Below are positions 1-6,982 of a stretch of 7,592 nucleotides of DNA, in pieces. This DNA is from JBEAUL01 sp041161475 (GTDB taxonomy: Bacteria; Pseudomonadota; Gammaproteobacteria; UBA6186; Azoamicaceae). The translations under genes and the position numbers were made by a program. Positions within the stretch are counted from its first letter, which is position 1; every line of letters begins with the position of its first letter. The notes under the pieces were generated by a model. The model ran no database searches. It saw only the letters and a list, made by a program, of their open reading frames with translations, and had not been told where the DNA came from. The DNA is taken from NCBI GenBank assembly GCA_041161475.1, contig JBEAUL010000068.1, forward strand, positions 1-7,592, read 5' to 3'.

Positions 1-898
1 GAACAATATCGTACTCTATGTCTTTAATAATGCGTTTGATTGTTTCTGGGTTGGCTTCGGGTAAAGCCAGTTGCACGGTTGCATGAATATTTTTTAATCT
101 GTCTTGACGCGCCAATTTTTCTTGTATGCGATACGCATCTTGAATATCCAATTCACAGAGTGCTTTCACTTGTGCTACCAAGGCCTCGTCTTCAGCAGGG
201 GCTTGCCAATCCCAGGCGTCTTGACCGGCTTCTGCCACCAATTCTTTAATAACATTGATCACGGCTTGATACTGTTCGTGACCAAACATTACCGCCTTTA
301 ACATTACCTCTTCAGACAATTCTTTGGCTTCTGACTCTACCATGAGTACCGAATGTTCTGTTCCTGCAACCACTAAATCTAAAGCGGACTCGCTTAATGC
401 TTTTTGGGTAGGATTTAATACAAATTCACCCGCACGATACCCCACTCTGGCAGCACCCATCATTTGGGTTAAGGGCATGCCGGATAAAGCCAAGGCTGCT
501 GAAGCACCAATCATCGCAGGAATATCCGCATCAATACTTGGATCTAAAGCCAATACAGTGGCAGTAATTTGGACTTCGTTTCTGAAGTTATCAGGGAATA
601 AAGGACGCACAGGTCTATCAATCAAACGAGAAATTAAAATTTCACGTTCACTGGGACGACCTTCTCGTTTAAAAAAACCACCGGGGATTTTACCAACCGC
701 ATAAGAGCGCTCTTGATAATCTACGCGTAAAGGAAAGAAATCTTTTGCTGGATCTGCTGTTTTTATACCTACAACGGTTACCAAAACACTGGTGTCTCCT
801 AAGCCGACCAATACAGAAGCAGTCGCTTGTTTGGCGATACGTCCAGTTTCTAGAGTTAATGTTGCTTGGCCATAGGGAATTTTTTTAATGACAGTCAC
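1..898 (-). CDS. pnp: Polyribonucleotide nucleotidyltransferase (PNPase), 5' part, truncated by window edge
   Basis: PNPase is a phosphorolytic 3'-to-5' exoribonuclease. It releases nucleoside diphosphates from RNA, works as a trimer, and in many bacteria joins the RNase E degradosome in the cytoplasm. The first 299 codons are visible, against roughly 700 in full-length members. Residues about 10-145 form the first RNase PH-like domain. Its signature includes IPGGFFKREGRPSERE at 71-86, followed by LIDRPVRPLF at 92-101. Residues from about 240 look like the start of the helical linker domain. The second RNase PH domain and the KH and S1 RNA-binding domains lie beyond position 1. The start is GTG at 896-898 (protein begins VTVIKKIPYG), chosen because AAGGA lies 9 nt upstream and no ATG fits the conserved N-terminus. 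It follows rpsO, the usual neighbour. The reading frame is intact throughout. Identification is firm. Confidence 0.96.
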   Translation of the reverse strand, partial: MTVIKKIPYGQATLTLETGRIAKQATASVLVGLGDTSVLVTVVGIKTADPAKDFFPLRVDYQERSYAVGKIPGGFFKREGRPSEREILISRLIDRPVRPLFPDNFRNEVQITATVLALDPSIDADIPAMIGASAALALSGMPLTQMMGAARVGYRAGEFVLNPTQKALSESALDLVVAGTEHSVLMVESEAKELSEEVMLKAVMFGHEQYQAVINVIKELVAEAGQDAWDWQAPAEDEALVAQVKALCELDIQDAYRIQEKLARQDRLKNIHATVQLALPEANPETIKRIIKDIEYDIV

Positions 899-907
899 TA
901 TACGCTT

Positions 908-912
908 TCCTT
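908..912 (-). promoter_or_regulatory. Ribosome binding site of pnp
   Basis: On the minus strand AAGGA lies 9 nt before the GTG at 898. It supports the non-ATG start and is the only Shine-Dalgarno-like match close to the conserved PNPase N-terminus. Confidence 0.7.
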
Positions 913-939
913 AACTGATTTTTTTATAAAATACACAAT

Positions 940-978
940 TTGAATTTAAAATTTAGCCCTGAATACACAGGGCTAAAT
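940..978 (-). terminator. rpsO-pnp intergenic hairpin: likely rpsO terminator or processing stem
   Basis: The arms 951-960 and 969-978 are perfectly complementary over 10 bp (ATTTAGCCCT / AGGGCTAAAT), with an 8-nt loop. On the minus strand the stem is followed by TTTAAATTCA. With the last stem base this gives a run of only four T, so as an intrinsic terminator it looks leaky. It begins 37 nt after the rpsO stop. In E. coli (established knowledge) this junction holds an attenuating terminator after rpsO and an RNase III-cut stem in the pnp leader. I infer a comparable role, but the sequence alone cannot separate termination from processing. Confidence 0.6.
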
Positions 979-1014
979 GGGTTAGGCATGTCTTAACAGC
1001 AGACAAGGATGGAC

Positions 1015-1284
1015 TTAGCGTCTAATACCTAACGATTGGATCAGTTGTTGATAAACAGACAACTGTTTGGATTTTAAGTAGTCTAACAACTTACGGCGAC
1101 GACTTACCATGCGAATTAAACCACGACGAGAATGGTGATCTTTTTTGTTCACCTTTAAATGCTCGGTTAATTCAGTAATACGTGCCGAAAGCAAAGCCAC
1201 TTGTACTTCAGGCGAACCTGTATCGCCTTCTTTACGGCGAAATGTTTCGACTAAATTGACCTTTACTTCGGTGGATAGTGCCAT
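1015..1284 (-). CDS. rpsO: 30S ribosomal protein S15
   Basis: S15 is a primary 16S rRNA-binding protein. It sits at the central-domain three-way junction of the 30S subunit and contributes to an intersubunit bridge. The product has 89 residues, the normal family length. It carries the S15 signatures GDTGSPEVQVALL at 20-32 and KDHHSRRGL at 48-56, followed by the basic stretch MVSRRRKLLDYL at 59-70. The all-helical fold is consistent with the sequence. The ATG at 1284 has a strong ribosome binding site (AAAGGAGTT, 1291-1299), with AGGAG 8 nt from the start. A 96-nt gap separates it from truB and a 116-nt gap from pnp. That is looser spacing than elsewhere in the operon and suggests separate transcriptional control. 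In E. coli, S15 represses its own translation by binding its leader; whether that applies here is not visible directly. Confidence 0.98.
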   Translation of the reverse strand: MALSTEVKVNLVETFRRKEGDTGSPEVQVALLSARITELTEHLKVNKKDHHSRRGLIRMVSRRRKLLDYLKSKQLSVYQQLIQSLGIRR

Positions 1285-1290
1285 TCGTTG

Positions 1291-1299
1291 AACTCCTTT
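1291..1299 (-). promoter_or_regulatory. Strong ribosome binding site of rpsO
   Basis: AAAGGAGTT on the minus strand is close to the full anti-16S consensus, with AGGAG 8 nt before the ATG at 1284. It is among the best Shine-Dalgarno matches in the window, in keeping with the high expression expected of a ribosomal protein. Confidence 0.8.
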
Positions 1300-1357
1300 A
1301 TTATATTGTTAAAACCAATGAATTACACGCTTTATTTGTTTATTCAAAGCAAAAATC

Positions 1358-1387
1358 ATTATGCCACAAGTCCGCGCTGTTTATCCA
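1358..1387 (-). promoter_or_regulatory. Candidate sigma-70 promoter for rpsO (extended -10)
   Basis: On the minus strand CATAAT (1358-1363) matches five of six bases of the -10 consensus. It is preceded by TGG, giving the TGn extended -10 element. TGGATA (1382-1387) lies 18 nt upstream as a 4-of-6 match to the -35 box and overlaps the truB stop codon. Transcription would start near 1351, leaving a leader of roughly 65 nt before rpsO. E. coli has an rpsO promoter at the same junction (known). The assignment here is by eye only. Confidence 0.4.
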
Positions 1388-2364
1388 GCCTGCTTCAGCA
1401 TATATTCCGTCATTAAGCGACGAGGAGCAACACGACCGTCATCCATCACCTCACCAACCCCCAGAAAACGATTGTCTCGAGTGACTAAGCGTACCCAGCC
1501 TTGAGTTGGAGAATAGGGCACCATCACCGGTTGCCCCTGAATCAGGTAAAAAGCGGCCGCTTCAGACAAGACAACTGCCGGCCAGTCAGCCACTGTGCTA
1601 TACAAGGGTTGTAAGCATTTTTCTCTGGCCTCTCCCTCTGTCAAAGCTTCTAGGGCCTCTAAGGAAATCATACGGTCTGCTGTATACGGGCCGACACCCA
1701 AACGACGAAGGGCCGTTACATGCGCACCACATCCCAGTGCATCACCGATATCATCTACCAGGGTACGAATATAAGTTCCTTTACTGGCCTTTACTTCTAA
1801 GGTCAGGGTATCATCTGTAATACCGGTCATATTCAATTGTTCAATGGTTACCGTACGAGCTGCCCTTTCAACGGATATCCCCTGACGCGCCAATTGATAC
1901 AAGGGCTTTCCTTGGTGCTTTAAAGCGGAAAACATAGACGGAATTTGCTGGATAGGCCCTCTAAATTGCGACAATACCGATTCAATTTTTTCCGTATCTA
2001 GAGCAGGCACTTGGCCTGTTGAAACCACGGCACCTTCGCTATCACCACTTTCTGTTTTAACACCCAGCTGTGCTGTGACAACATAATGCTTGTTGGCTTC
2101 CAGTAAAAAACGAGAAAATTTTGTGGCTTCGCCTAAACACACTATCAACAAACCACTGGCTATCGGATCTAGCGTACCACCATGCCCTGCTTTTGCGGCA
2201 CGATATAAACGCTTTACCTGTTGCAAAGCCGCATTAGAACTGATACCGGTCGGTTTATCAAGCAATAATATCCCATGTACATTTTTTTTTGGTATTCTGG
2301 GCTGCATTTGACGTGAAAATGCAGAGGCAGCACGCTTTGGTTGATTATTCTGGATCTGTTGCAT
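1381..2364 (-). CDS. truB: tRNA pseudouridine(55) synthase TruB
   Basis: TruB isomerises uridine 55 to pseudouridine in the T-loop of elongator tRNAs and also acts as a tRNA chaperone. The product has 327 residues, slightly longer than E. coli TruB. The catalytic motif GHGGTLDPIASG spans 60-71, with Asp66 as the expected nucleophile. Other family blocks are GILLLDKPTGISSN (31-44), IPSMFSALKHQGKPLY (141-156), KGTYIRTLVDDIG (195-207) and GCGAHVTALRR (211-221). The C-terminal GEVMDDGRVAPRRL (304-317) belongs to the PUA-like tail. The start at 2364 is supported by AAAGGGAG 6 nt upstream. It gives a basic, Gln-rich N-terminal extension of about 20 residues before the conserved core. The next in-frame ATG (codon 20) has no ribosome binding site. 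The gene overlaps the end of rbfA by 20 bp, suggesting coupled translation. Confidence 0.97.
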   Translation of the reverse strand: MQQIQNNQPKRAASAFSRQMQPRIPKKNVHGILLLDKPTGISSNAALQQVKRLYRAAKAGHGGTLDPIASGLLIVCLGEATKFSRFLLEANKHYVVTAQLGVKTESGDSEGAVVSTGQVPALDTEKIESVLSQFRGPIQQIPSMFSALKHQGKPLYQLARQGISVERAARTVTIEQLNMTGITDDTLTLEVKASKGTYIRTLVDDIGDALGCGAHVTALRRLGVGPYTADRMISLEALEALTEGEAREKCLQPLYSTVADWPAVVLSEAAAFYLIQGQPVMVPYSPTQGWVRLVTRDNRFLGVGEVMDDGRVAPRRLMTEYMLKQAG

Positions 2365-2722
2365 CGATCGCTCCCTTTAAAATGTCATTGATGCGATTAC
2401 CCCGTAGATGTGCGTCATCATAGACAAACTGAACTTGGGGAGTAATTCTGGATTTTAATATACGCGCCAATTGCGATCTAAAAAATCCAGCTGTTTTATT
2501 TAATAATGCGACTGAAACGCTTGCTTGGCTTTCATCTAGCACACTGATATACACCTGCGCATGAGACAAATCTTTTGTCACAACAACATCCAACACAGTG
2601 ACCATGCCTACACGCGGGTCTTTATACTCTTCGCGCAATAATCGAGCGATTTCTCGGTGTACCGTACCGGCGACGCGATCGGTACGCGAAAAATTTTTTG
2701 AGATCTTAGGTTTAGGTGGCAT
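2345..2722 (-). CDS. rbfA: 30S ribosome-binding factor RbfA
   Basis: RbfA is a cytoplasmic assembly factor that binds the immature 30S subunit near helix 1 of 16S rRNA and is needed for late maturation and cold adaptation. The product has 125 residues, a normal family size. Residues about 10-115 form the single KH-like domain. Family features are the N-terminal helix SRTDRVAGTVHREIARLL (12-29), KDPRVGMVTV (34-43), the strand AQVYISVL (55-62), the helix KTAGFFRSQLARIL (76-89), and TPQVQFVYDD (94-103). The C-terminal tail is shorter than in E. coli. The ATG at 2722 lies inside the last codons of infB (11-bp overlap), with GAGGT 8 nt upstream. The 3' end overlaps truB by 20 bp. Together with RimP upstream and S15 downstream, it belongs to the small-subunit assembly theme of the operon. 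Confidence 0.97.
   Translation of the reverse strand: MPPKPKISKNFSRTDRVAGTVHREIARLLREEYKDPRVGMVTVLDVVVTKDLSHAQVYISVLDESQASVSVALLNKTAGFFRSQLARILKSRITPQVQFVYDDAHLRGNRINDILKGAIDATDPE
2371..2378 (-). promoter_or_regulatory. Ribosome binding site of truB, inside rbfA
   Basis: AAAGGGAG on the minus strand lies 6 nt before the ATG at 2364 and within the rbfA coding sequence. It decides in favour of the longer TruB, since the internal ATG 57 nt further on lacks any comparable site. Confidence 0.7.
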
Positions 2723-5327
2723 CTCGTTTTACCTCAATAATTTCATAGGTTTCAATTTGATCGCCTACTTTCACATCATTGTAATTTTTAACGCCAATAC
2801 CACATTCCATACCATGTCTTACCTCTTGCGCATCTTCTTTAAAGCGACGCAAGGATTCCAATTCACCCTGATAAATCACCACATTGTCTCGTAGTACCCG
2901 AATTTTCGCACCGCGTTTGACATTGCCTTCTAATACCATGCAACCTGCAATCGCACCCAATTTAGCAGAACGGAATACTTCGCGTACCTGAGCCAAACCA
3001 GTAATTTTTTCTTGGAAAACAGGGGCCATCAAACCATTTAAAGCACGTTTTACTTGATCAACCACATCGTAAATAATGCTGTGATACTGTAATTCAATCC
3101 CTTCTTTCTCTGCAAGACGTCTTGAAACAGCATCCGCACGGACATTAAAACCGATAAGCATGCCTTGTGAAGCGATGGCCAATGTTGCATCCGATTCGGT
3201 GATACCACCCACGCCACGGCTAATCACTTTAACCTTAACTTTATCCGTAGATAAGCCTTCTAGAGCTTCTGACAACGCTTCAACGGAGCCTTGTACATCT
3301 GCTTTTAAGACGATATTCAGATTTTTAACATCGCCCTGCTGAATTCTGTCAAATAAACCTTCTAAACCGCCACTGGCACCTTGCTTAGCCAATTTAAGTT
3401 CACGTTCTTTTGTCTGACGGAATAAAGCAACCGTACGCGCCTTGCGCTCATCAGAGACAACCACAAACGCTTCTCCTGCCTGTGGCACACTGGATAAGCC
3501 TAAAATTTCTACAGGTGTTGAAGGGCCTGCCTCTTTAATTGCCTGACCTTGATCGTTATACATTGCCCGTAAGCGACCATAGTCCGAACCGGCTAAGACA
3601 ACATCACCTTGTTTTAAGCAACCTGCCTGTACGAGTACAGTGGCAACAGGACCTCGCCCTTTATCCAAGCGGGCCTCAATAATGCGCCCTTTGGCCATGC
3701 CTTGTGGCACGGCTTTCAGTTCCAACATTTCTGCCTGTAGCGCCACATTTTCTAAGAGCGTATCAATCCCTTCCCCAGTCTTTGCAGAAACAGGTACAAA
3801 AATGGTATCTCCACCCCAAGACTCTGGCACCAGATGATGATTTGACAACTGAGTATAGATATTATCAATATTCGCATCGGGTTTATCCATTTTATTCACG
3901 GCAACCACAATGGGCACACCCGCAGCCTTTGCGTGTTCAATGGCCTCTATCGTCTGTGGCATCACGCCGTCATCTCCAGCCACCACTAAAATCACGATAT
4001 CCGTACATTGAGCCCCTCTCGCACGCATCGCAGTAAACGCTGCGTGACCCGGGGTATCTAAAAAGGTCACTGAACCACGGCTGGTATCAACACGATAAGC
4101 ACCAATATGTTGTGTAATGCCTCCGGCTTCTCCTGCAGTTACCCGAGTACGACGAATCGCATCCAACAACGATGTTTTGCCGTGATCAACATGTCCCATC
4201 ACAGTAACAACGGGAGGCCGCTGTTCTGCTTCGCCTTCATGTTCGATGGCAATACTGTCTTCAACGGACAAGTCTCGCGCCGCTTTAGCCACATGTCCCA
4301 TTTCTTGCGCCACAATTAAGGCTGTGTCTTGATCGATCACTTGATTGATCGTTGCCATAATACCCAGCTTAAATAAATTTTTGATAATCTCAGACGCTTT
4401 AACAGACATTTTTTGCGCTAAATCACTGACACTAATGGCTTCAGGTATTAACACTTCTTTTTTAACAGGAGCTACCGGTTTTTCAAAGGCATGGCGCTTC
4501 ATGTCTAAGCCATCTTTTTTACCACGTCCCTTTAAGCGACGCTTACGCGCAGCCAAACTATCGTCATCACCCTCTTCATTACGGTTTAATACCGCACTTA
4601 CAGCACCTTTCATATTTTTCCATTCTTTTGATGTATCACTCGCATTAGGCGTTGTGCGCCCTGCTTGCGATTTATGGCGAGATTTACCCTTGGAGCGGTC
4701 GTCATCATCTGCCGCACGATGACCAGGTTTTTGAGGGCGTTCACGTTCTTTTGCAACAGACTTCGTGTTGCTATCCCGTTTTTTCTCTGTATTCGTTGCG
4801 TCTGTCGCTACCGTCGTCACTTCTTCTGTTAACGCAGTGGGTATCTCTGGTTCAACCACTGCAAGCGTTTCAACAGATGGCACTGCTTCTGTTACAGGCA
4901 AAGATTCAACAAACTCATCGGTAGACACAGCAAGCGTAGGCTCCGAAACAGCCGAGCCTAAACTGTCTTCTTGCAAAATAGGCGCCTGCGTAATCGGTTC
5001 TTCAACCGGTATCGACGCAACGGCCTCTTTTTTTACATAGACATGGCGACGCTTACTCACCACACTAACGGTGGTTTTTTTACCCGCAGGGCCTTGCACT
5101 TTTATCTCACTGACTTTTTTGCGACGCAAGGTAATTTTTTTAGGCGCAGCACCCGCATCGTCACCATGATCGCGCTTTAAATAGGTCAATAATTCGACTT
5201 TTTGTGCATCTGTAATTAAACTATTGGGCCCTGTTACCACCACACCGGCATTTGCCAATTGCTGTAACAACTTTTCGGGAGGCACCCCTATCGATTCTGC
5301 CAGCTGTTCTACTGTTACCCCTGTCAT
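2712..5327 (-). CDS. infB: Translation initiation factor IF-2
   Basis: IF-2 is the GTPase that delivers fMet-tRNA to the 30S P site and promotes subunit joining. The product has 871 residues, close to E. coli IF2 alpha. Residues 1-52 form an IF2_N module. Residues about 60-290 are a charged, low-complexity linker with a Lys/Arg-rich part (182-290) and an acidic patch DDDD at 207-210. A second IF2_N-type module covers about 294-345. The G domain follows: G1 GHVDHGKT (378-385), G2 GGIT (402-405), G3 DTPGH (424-428), G4 NKMD (478-481) and G5 SAK (514-516). Domains II, III and the fMet-binding C2 domain follow, with ECGIGVKNYNDVKVGD at 841-856. All GTPase motifs are intact. The ATG at 5327 has AAGGGGG 6 nt upstream. 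The 3' end overlaps rbfA by 11 bp. Confidence 0.98.
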   Translation of the reverse strand: MTGVTVEQLAESIGVPPEKLLQQLANAGVVVTGPNSLITDAQKVELLTYLKRDHGDDAGAAPKKITLRRKKVSEIKVQGPAGKKTTVSVVSKRRHVYVKKEAVASIPVEEPITQAPILQEDSLGSAVSEPTLAVSTDEFVESLPVTEAVPSVETLAVVEPEIPTALTEEVTTVATDATNTEKKRDSNTKSVAKERERPQKPGHRAADDDDRSKGKSRHKSQAGRTTPNASDTSKEWKNMKGAVSAVLNRNEEGDDDSLAARKRRLKGRGKKDGLDMKRHAFEKPVAPVKKEVLIPEAISVSDLAQKMSVKASEIIKNLFKLGIMATINQVIDQDTALIVAQEMGHVAKAARDLSVEDSIAIEHEGEAEQRPPVVTVMGHVDHGKTSLLDAIRRTRVTAGEAGGITQHIGAYRVDTSRGSVTFLDTPGHAAFTAMRARGAQCTDIVILVVAGDDGVMPQTIEAIEHAKAAGVPIVVAVNKMDKPDANIDNIYTQLSNHHLVPESWGGDTIFVPVSAKTGEGIDTLLENVALQAEMLELKAVPQGMAKGRIIEARLDKGRGPVATVLVQAGCLKQGDVVLAGSDYGRLRAMYNDQGQAIKEAGPSTPVEILGLSSVPQAGEAFVVVSDERKARTVALFRQTKERELKLAKQGASGGLEGLFDRIQQGDVKNLNIVLKADVQGSVEALSEALEGLSTDKVKVKVISRGVGGITESDATLAIASQGMLIGFNVRADAVSRRLAEKEGIELQYHSIIYDVVDQVKRALNGLMAPVFQEKITGLAQVREVFRSAKLGAIAGCMVLEGNVKRGAKIRVLRDNVVIYQGELESLRRFKEDAQEVRHGMECGIGVKNYNDVKVGDQIETYEIIEVKRDAT

Positions 5328-5333
5328 GACATA

Positions 5334-5340
5334 CCCCCTT
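5334..5340 (-). promoter_or_regulatory. Ribosome binding site of infB
   Basis: AAGGGGG on the minus strand is 6 nt before the ATG at 5327. It selects this ATG over the out-of-frame ATG 7 nt upstream, which lies too close to the site and runs into a stop after two codons. Confidence 0.65.
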
Positions 5341-5413
5341 GAAGCACCATGTACTATATTCTTTCTCTCTCTACGCTTATCGCCAATACGGTTGACGCTA
5401 TCCTACTTAACTC

Positions 5414-6955
5414 TTAGACAAACCAATGTGCCCGTGCTGCCATGATTAACTCAGCGGCGCGTTCAGCAGCCAAATCAGGAATGTCTTCCAGCTCATCAAC
5501 AGATAATTCTGCCAACTGATCTCTCGTGGTCACACCGCGACTGGCCAATATAAAAGCAAGGTGTCTGTCCATGCCTTCTACAGCCAGTAAATCTTCAGCA
5601 GGTTCATTTGCGTCTAATTTTTCTTCTGATGCAATGGCTTGCGTCAATAGATGATCTTTCGCACGGGTCCTCAGTTCTGTCACAATTTCTTCATCAAACC
5701 CATCGATCTGTAACAATTCTTGCACAGGCACATAGGCTATTTCTTCGATACTGGTAAAGCCTTCTTCGATTAACACTTCTGCCACTTCTGGCTCTACCTG
5801 TAGCTGGTCAATAAATACTTGACTTAAGCGCTGTTGCTCTGCTTCGGATTGTTGCTTGGCTTCGGTATCACTGATCACATTTAAGGTCCAATGTGTTAAT
5901 GCACTGGCCAATTTGACATTTTGTCCATTACGTCCAATTGCTTGGGACAAATGGGCTTCAGAAACCGCAACCTCCATTTGGTGTGCGTCTTCGTCCACAA
6001 CGATAGAAACAATTTCTGCCGGTGCCATCGCATTCATGACGTACTGGGCAGGATTATCATCCCATAAGATAATATCGATACGCTCGCCACCCAATTCGTT
6101 AGAAATTGCCTGTACACGTGCGCCACGCATCCCAACACACGCCCCTACAGGATCAATCCGCTTGTCGTTTGTTTTGACCGCAATTTTAGAACGGGCTCCC
6201 GGCTCTCTGGCACAATCTTTAATTTCGATAATGCCTTCGCCTACCTCTGGTACCTCTAATTTAAAGAGCTCAATCAACATTTCATTGGCAGTACGACTCA
6301 ATACCAATTGTGGACCACGATTTTCTTTATTCACTTCCAGCAAGTAGGCACGTATTCTATCACCTGGACGCACGGCTTCGCGTGGCAACATATCTTCACG
6401 TCTTAATATCGCTTCCGCATTTCCCCCTAAATCGACAAACACCGATTCACGGGTTGTTTTTTTAACAACGCCGGTCAGCAAACGATCGCGACGATTCATA
6501 AACTCTTCTGCAATACGATTGCGTTCCGCATCACGAATACGTTGAATAATCACATGACGCGCGTTTTGGGCTTCGATACGTCCAAAATCAACGGATTCAA
6601 TTTCTGACTCAATCCAATCCCCCAGCGTGACATCGGGTTGCTTTTCTTGGGCATCAGCAAGCAACATGGTCGATTCTAGTAGCGCAAGGGATTCTGCATC
6701 GTTTCCTTGCTCTTCTGCTATGGGCGCTGAATCTACCACCAACCAACGTCTAAAAGTAGTGTAATCCCCTGTACGCGGATCGATAGAGACTCTAAACTCT
6801 TGATTTGCACCATGTTTCTTTTTAGTCGCCGACACAAGAGCAGCTTCTACCGCCTGAAAGACTTCCTGCTCGGGTACCCCTTTTTCATTAGACACGGCAT
6901 CAATCGCACTCATGATCAATTTGATCGGTATTTGTTTTTTTACCATTTTACTCAT
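5414..6955 (-). CDS. nusA: Transcription termination/antitermination factor NusA
   Basis: NusA binds RNA polymerase and nascent RNA, promotes pausing and intrinsic termination, and takes part in rRNA and phage antitermination. From the chosen start it has 513 residues. The N-terminal polymerase-binding domain covers about 10-150, with AVSNEKG (20-26) and GDYTTFRRWLVV (63-74). An S1 domain spans about 157-222. KH1 contains DPVGACVGMRGARVQ (268-282) and KH2 contains AIGRNGQNVKLA (339-350). Two helical acidic repeats (about 385-440 and 455-510) close the protein, as in Gammaproteobacteria. The region around 75-110 is somewhat longer than in E. coli. A GTG at 6967 would add four residues, but that GTG is itself part of the AGGTGG that best serves the ATG at 6955, so I chose the latter. 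rimP ends 27 nt upstream and infB begins 86 nt downstream. Confidence 0.96.
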   Translation of the reverse strand: MSKMVKKQIPIKLIMSAIDAVSNEKGVPEQEVFQAVEAALVSATKKKHGANQEFRVSIDPRTGDYTTFRRWLVVDSAPIAEEQGNDAESLALLESTMLLADAQEKQPDVTLGDWIESEIESVDFGRIEAQNARHVIIQRIRDAERNRIAEEFMNRRDRLLTGVVKKTTRESVFVDLGGNAEAILRREDMLPREAVRPGDRIRAYLLEVNKENRGPQLVLSRTANEMLIELFKLEVPEVGEGIIEIKDCAREPGARSKIAVKTNDKRIDPVGACVGMRGARVQAISNELGGERIDIILWDDNPAQYVMNAMAPAEIVSIVVDEDAHQMEVAVSEAHLSQAIGRNGQNVKLASALTHWTLNVISDTEAKQQSEAEQQRLSQVFIDQLQVEPEVAEVLIEEGFTSIEEIAYVPVQELLQIDGFDEEIVTELRTRAKDHLLTQAIASEEKLDANEPAEDLLAVEGMDRHLAFILASRGVTTRDQLAELSVDELEDIPDLAAERAAELIMAARAHWFV

Positions 6956-6963
6956 TTCACTGC

Positions 6964-6969
6964 CCACCT
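6964..6969 (-). promoter_or_regulatory. Ribosome binding site that decides the nusA start
   Basis: AGGTGG on the minus strand matches five of six bases of AGGAGG and is 8 nt from the ATG at 6955. The alternative GTG start at 6967 lies inside this motif and has no purine-rich site upstream of it. Confidence 0.65.
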
Positions 6970-6982
6970 ACTGTCGTCGGAA

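Noticed and set aside
324..704. Plus-strand open frame of 126 codons opposite pnp
   Set aside because: It is antisense to the conserved RNase PH domain of PNPase and its composition is explained by the codon structure of pnp.
981..1010. 5-bp stem TGTCT / AGACA just after rpsO
   Set aside because: Too short to be distinguished from chance, and overshadowed by the 10-bp stem that follows it.
1300..1305. Exact TATAAT on the minus strand just before the rpsO Shine-Dalgarno
   Set aside because: Transcription from it would start at or after the ribosome binding site, giving an rpsO mRNA without one, and no -35 match lies at 16-18 nt. The upstream extended -10 is more sensible.
2712..5327. Several overlapping plus-strand open frames opposite infB
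   Set aside because: All are antisense to intact IF2 domains; the longer ones fall in the low-complexity linker, where biased codons suppress stops on the other strand.
5324..5350. Eight-codon mini-ORF (MVLQGGMS) whose TGA overlaps the infB ATG
   Set aside because: It has no Shine-Dalgarno of its own, is very short, and the purine tract inside it is explained as the infB ribosome binding site. Most likely chance.
5856..6347. Plus-strand open frame of 163 codons opposite nusA
   Set aside because: It lies wholly antisense to well-conserved nusA KH-domain coding sequence, has no recognisable domain, and nothing suggests a plus-strand promoter. It is a shadow frame.
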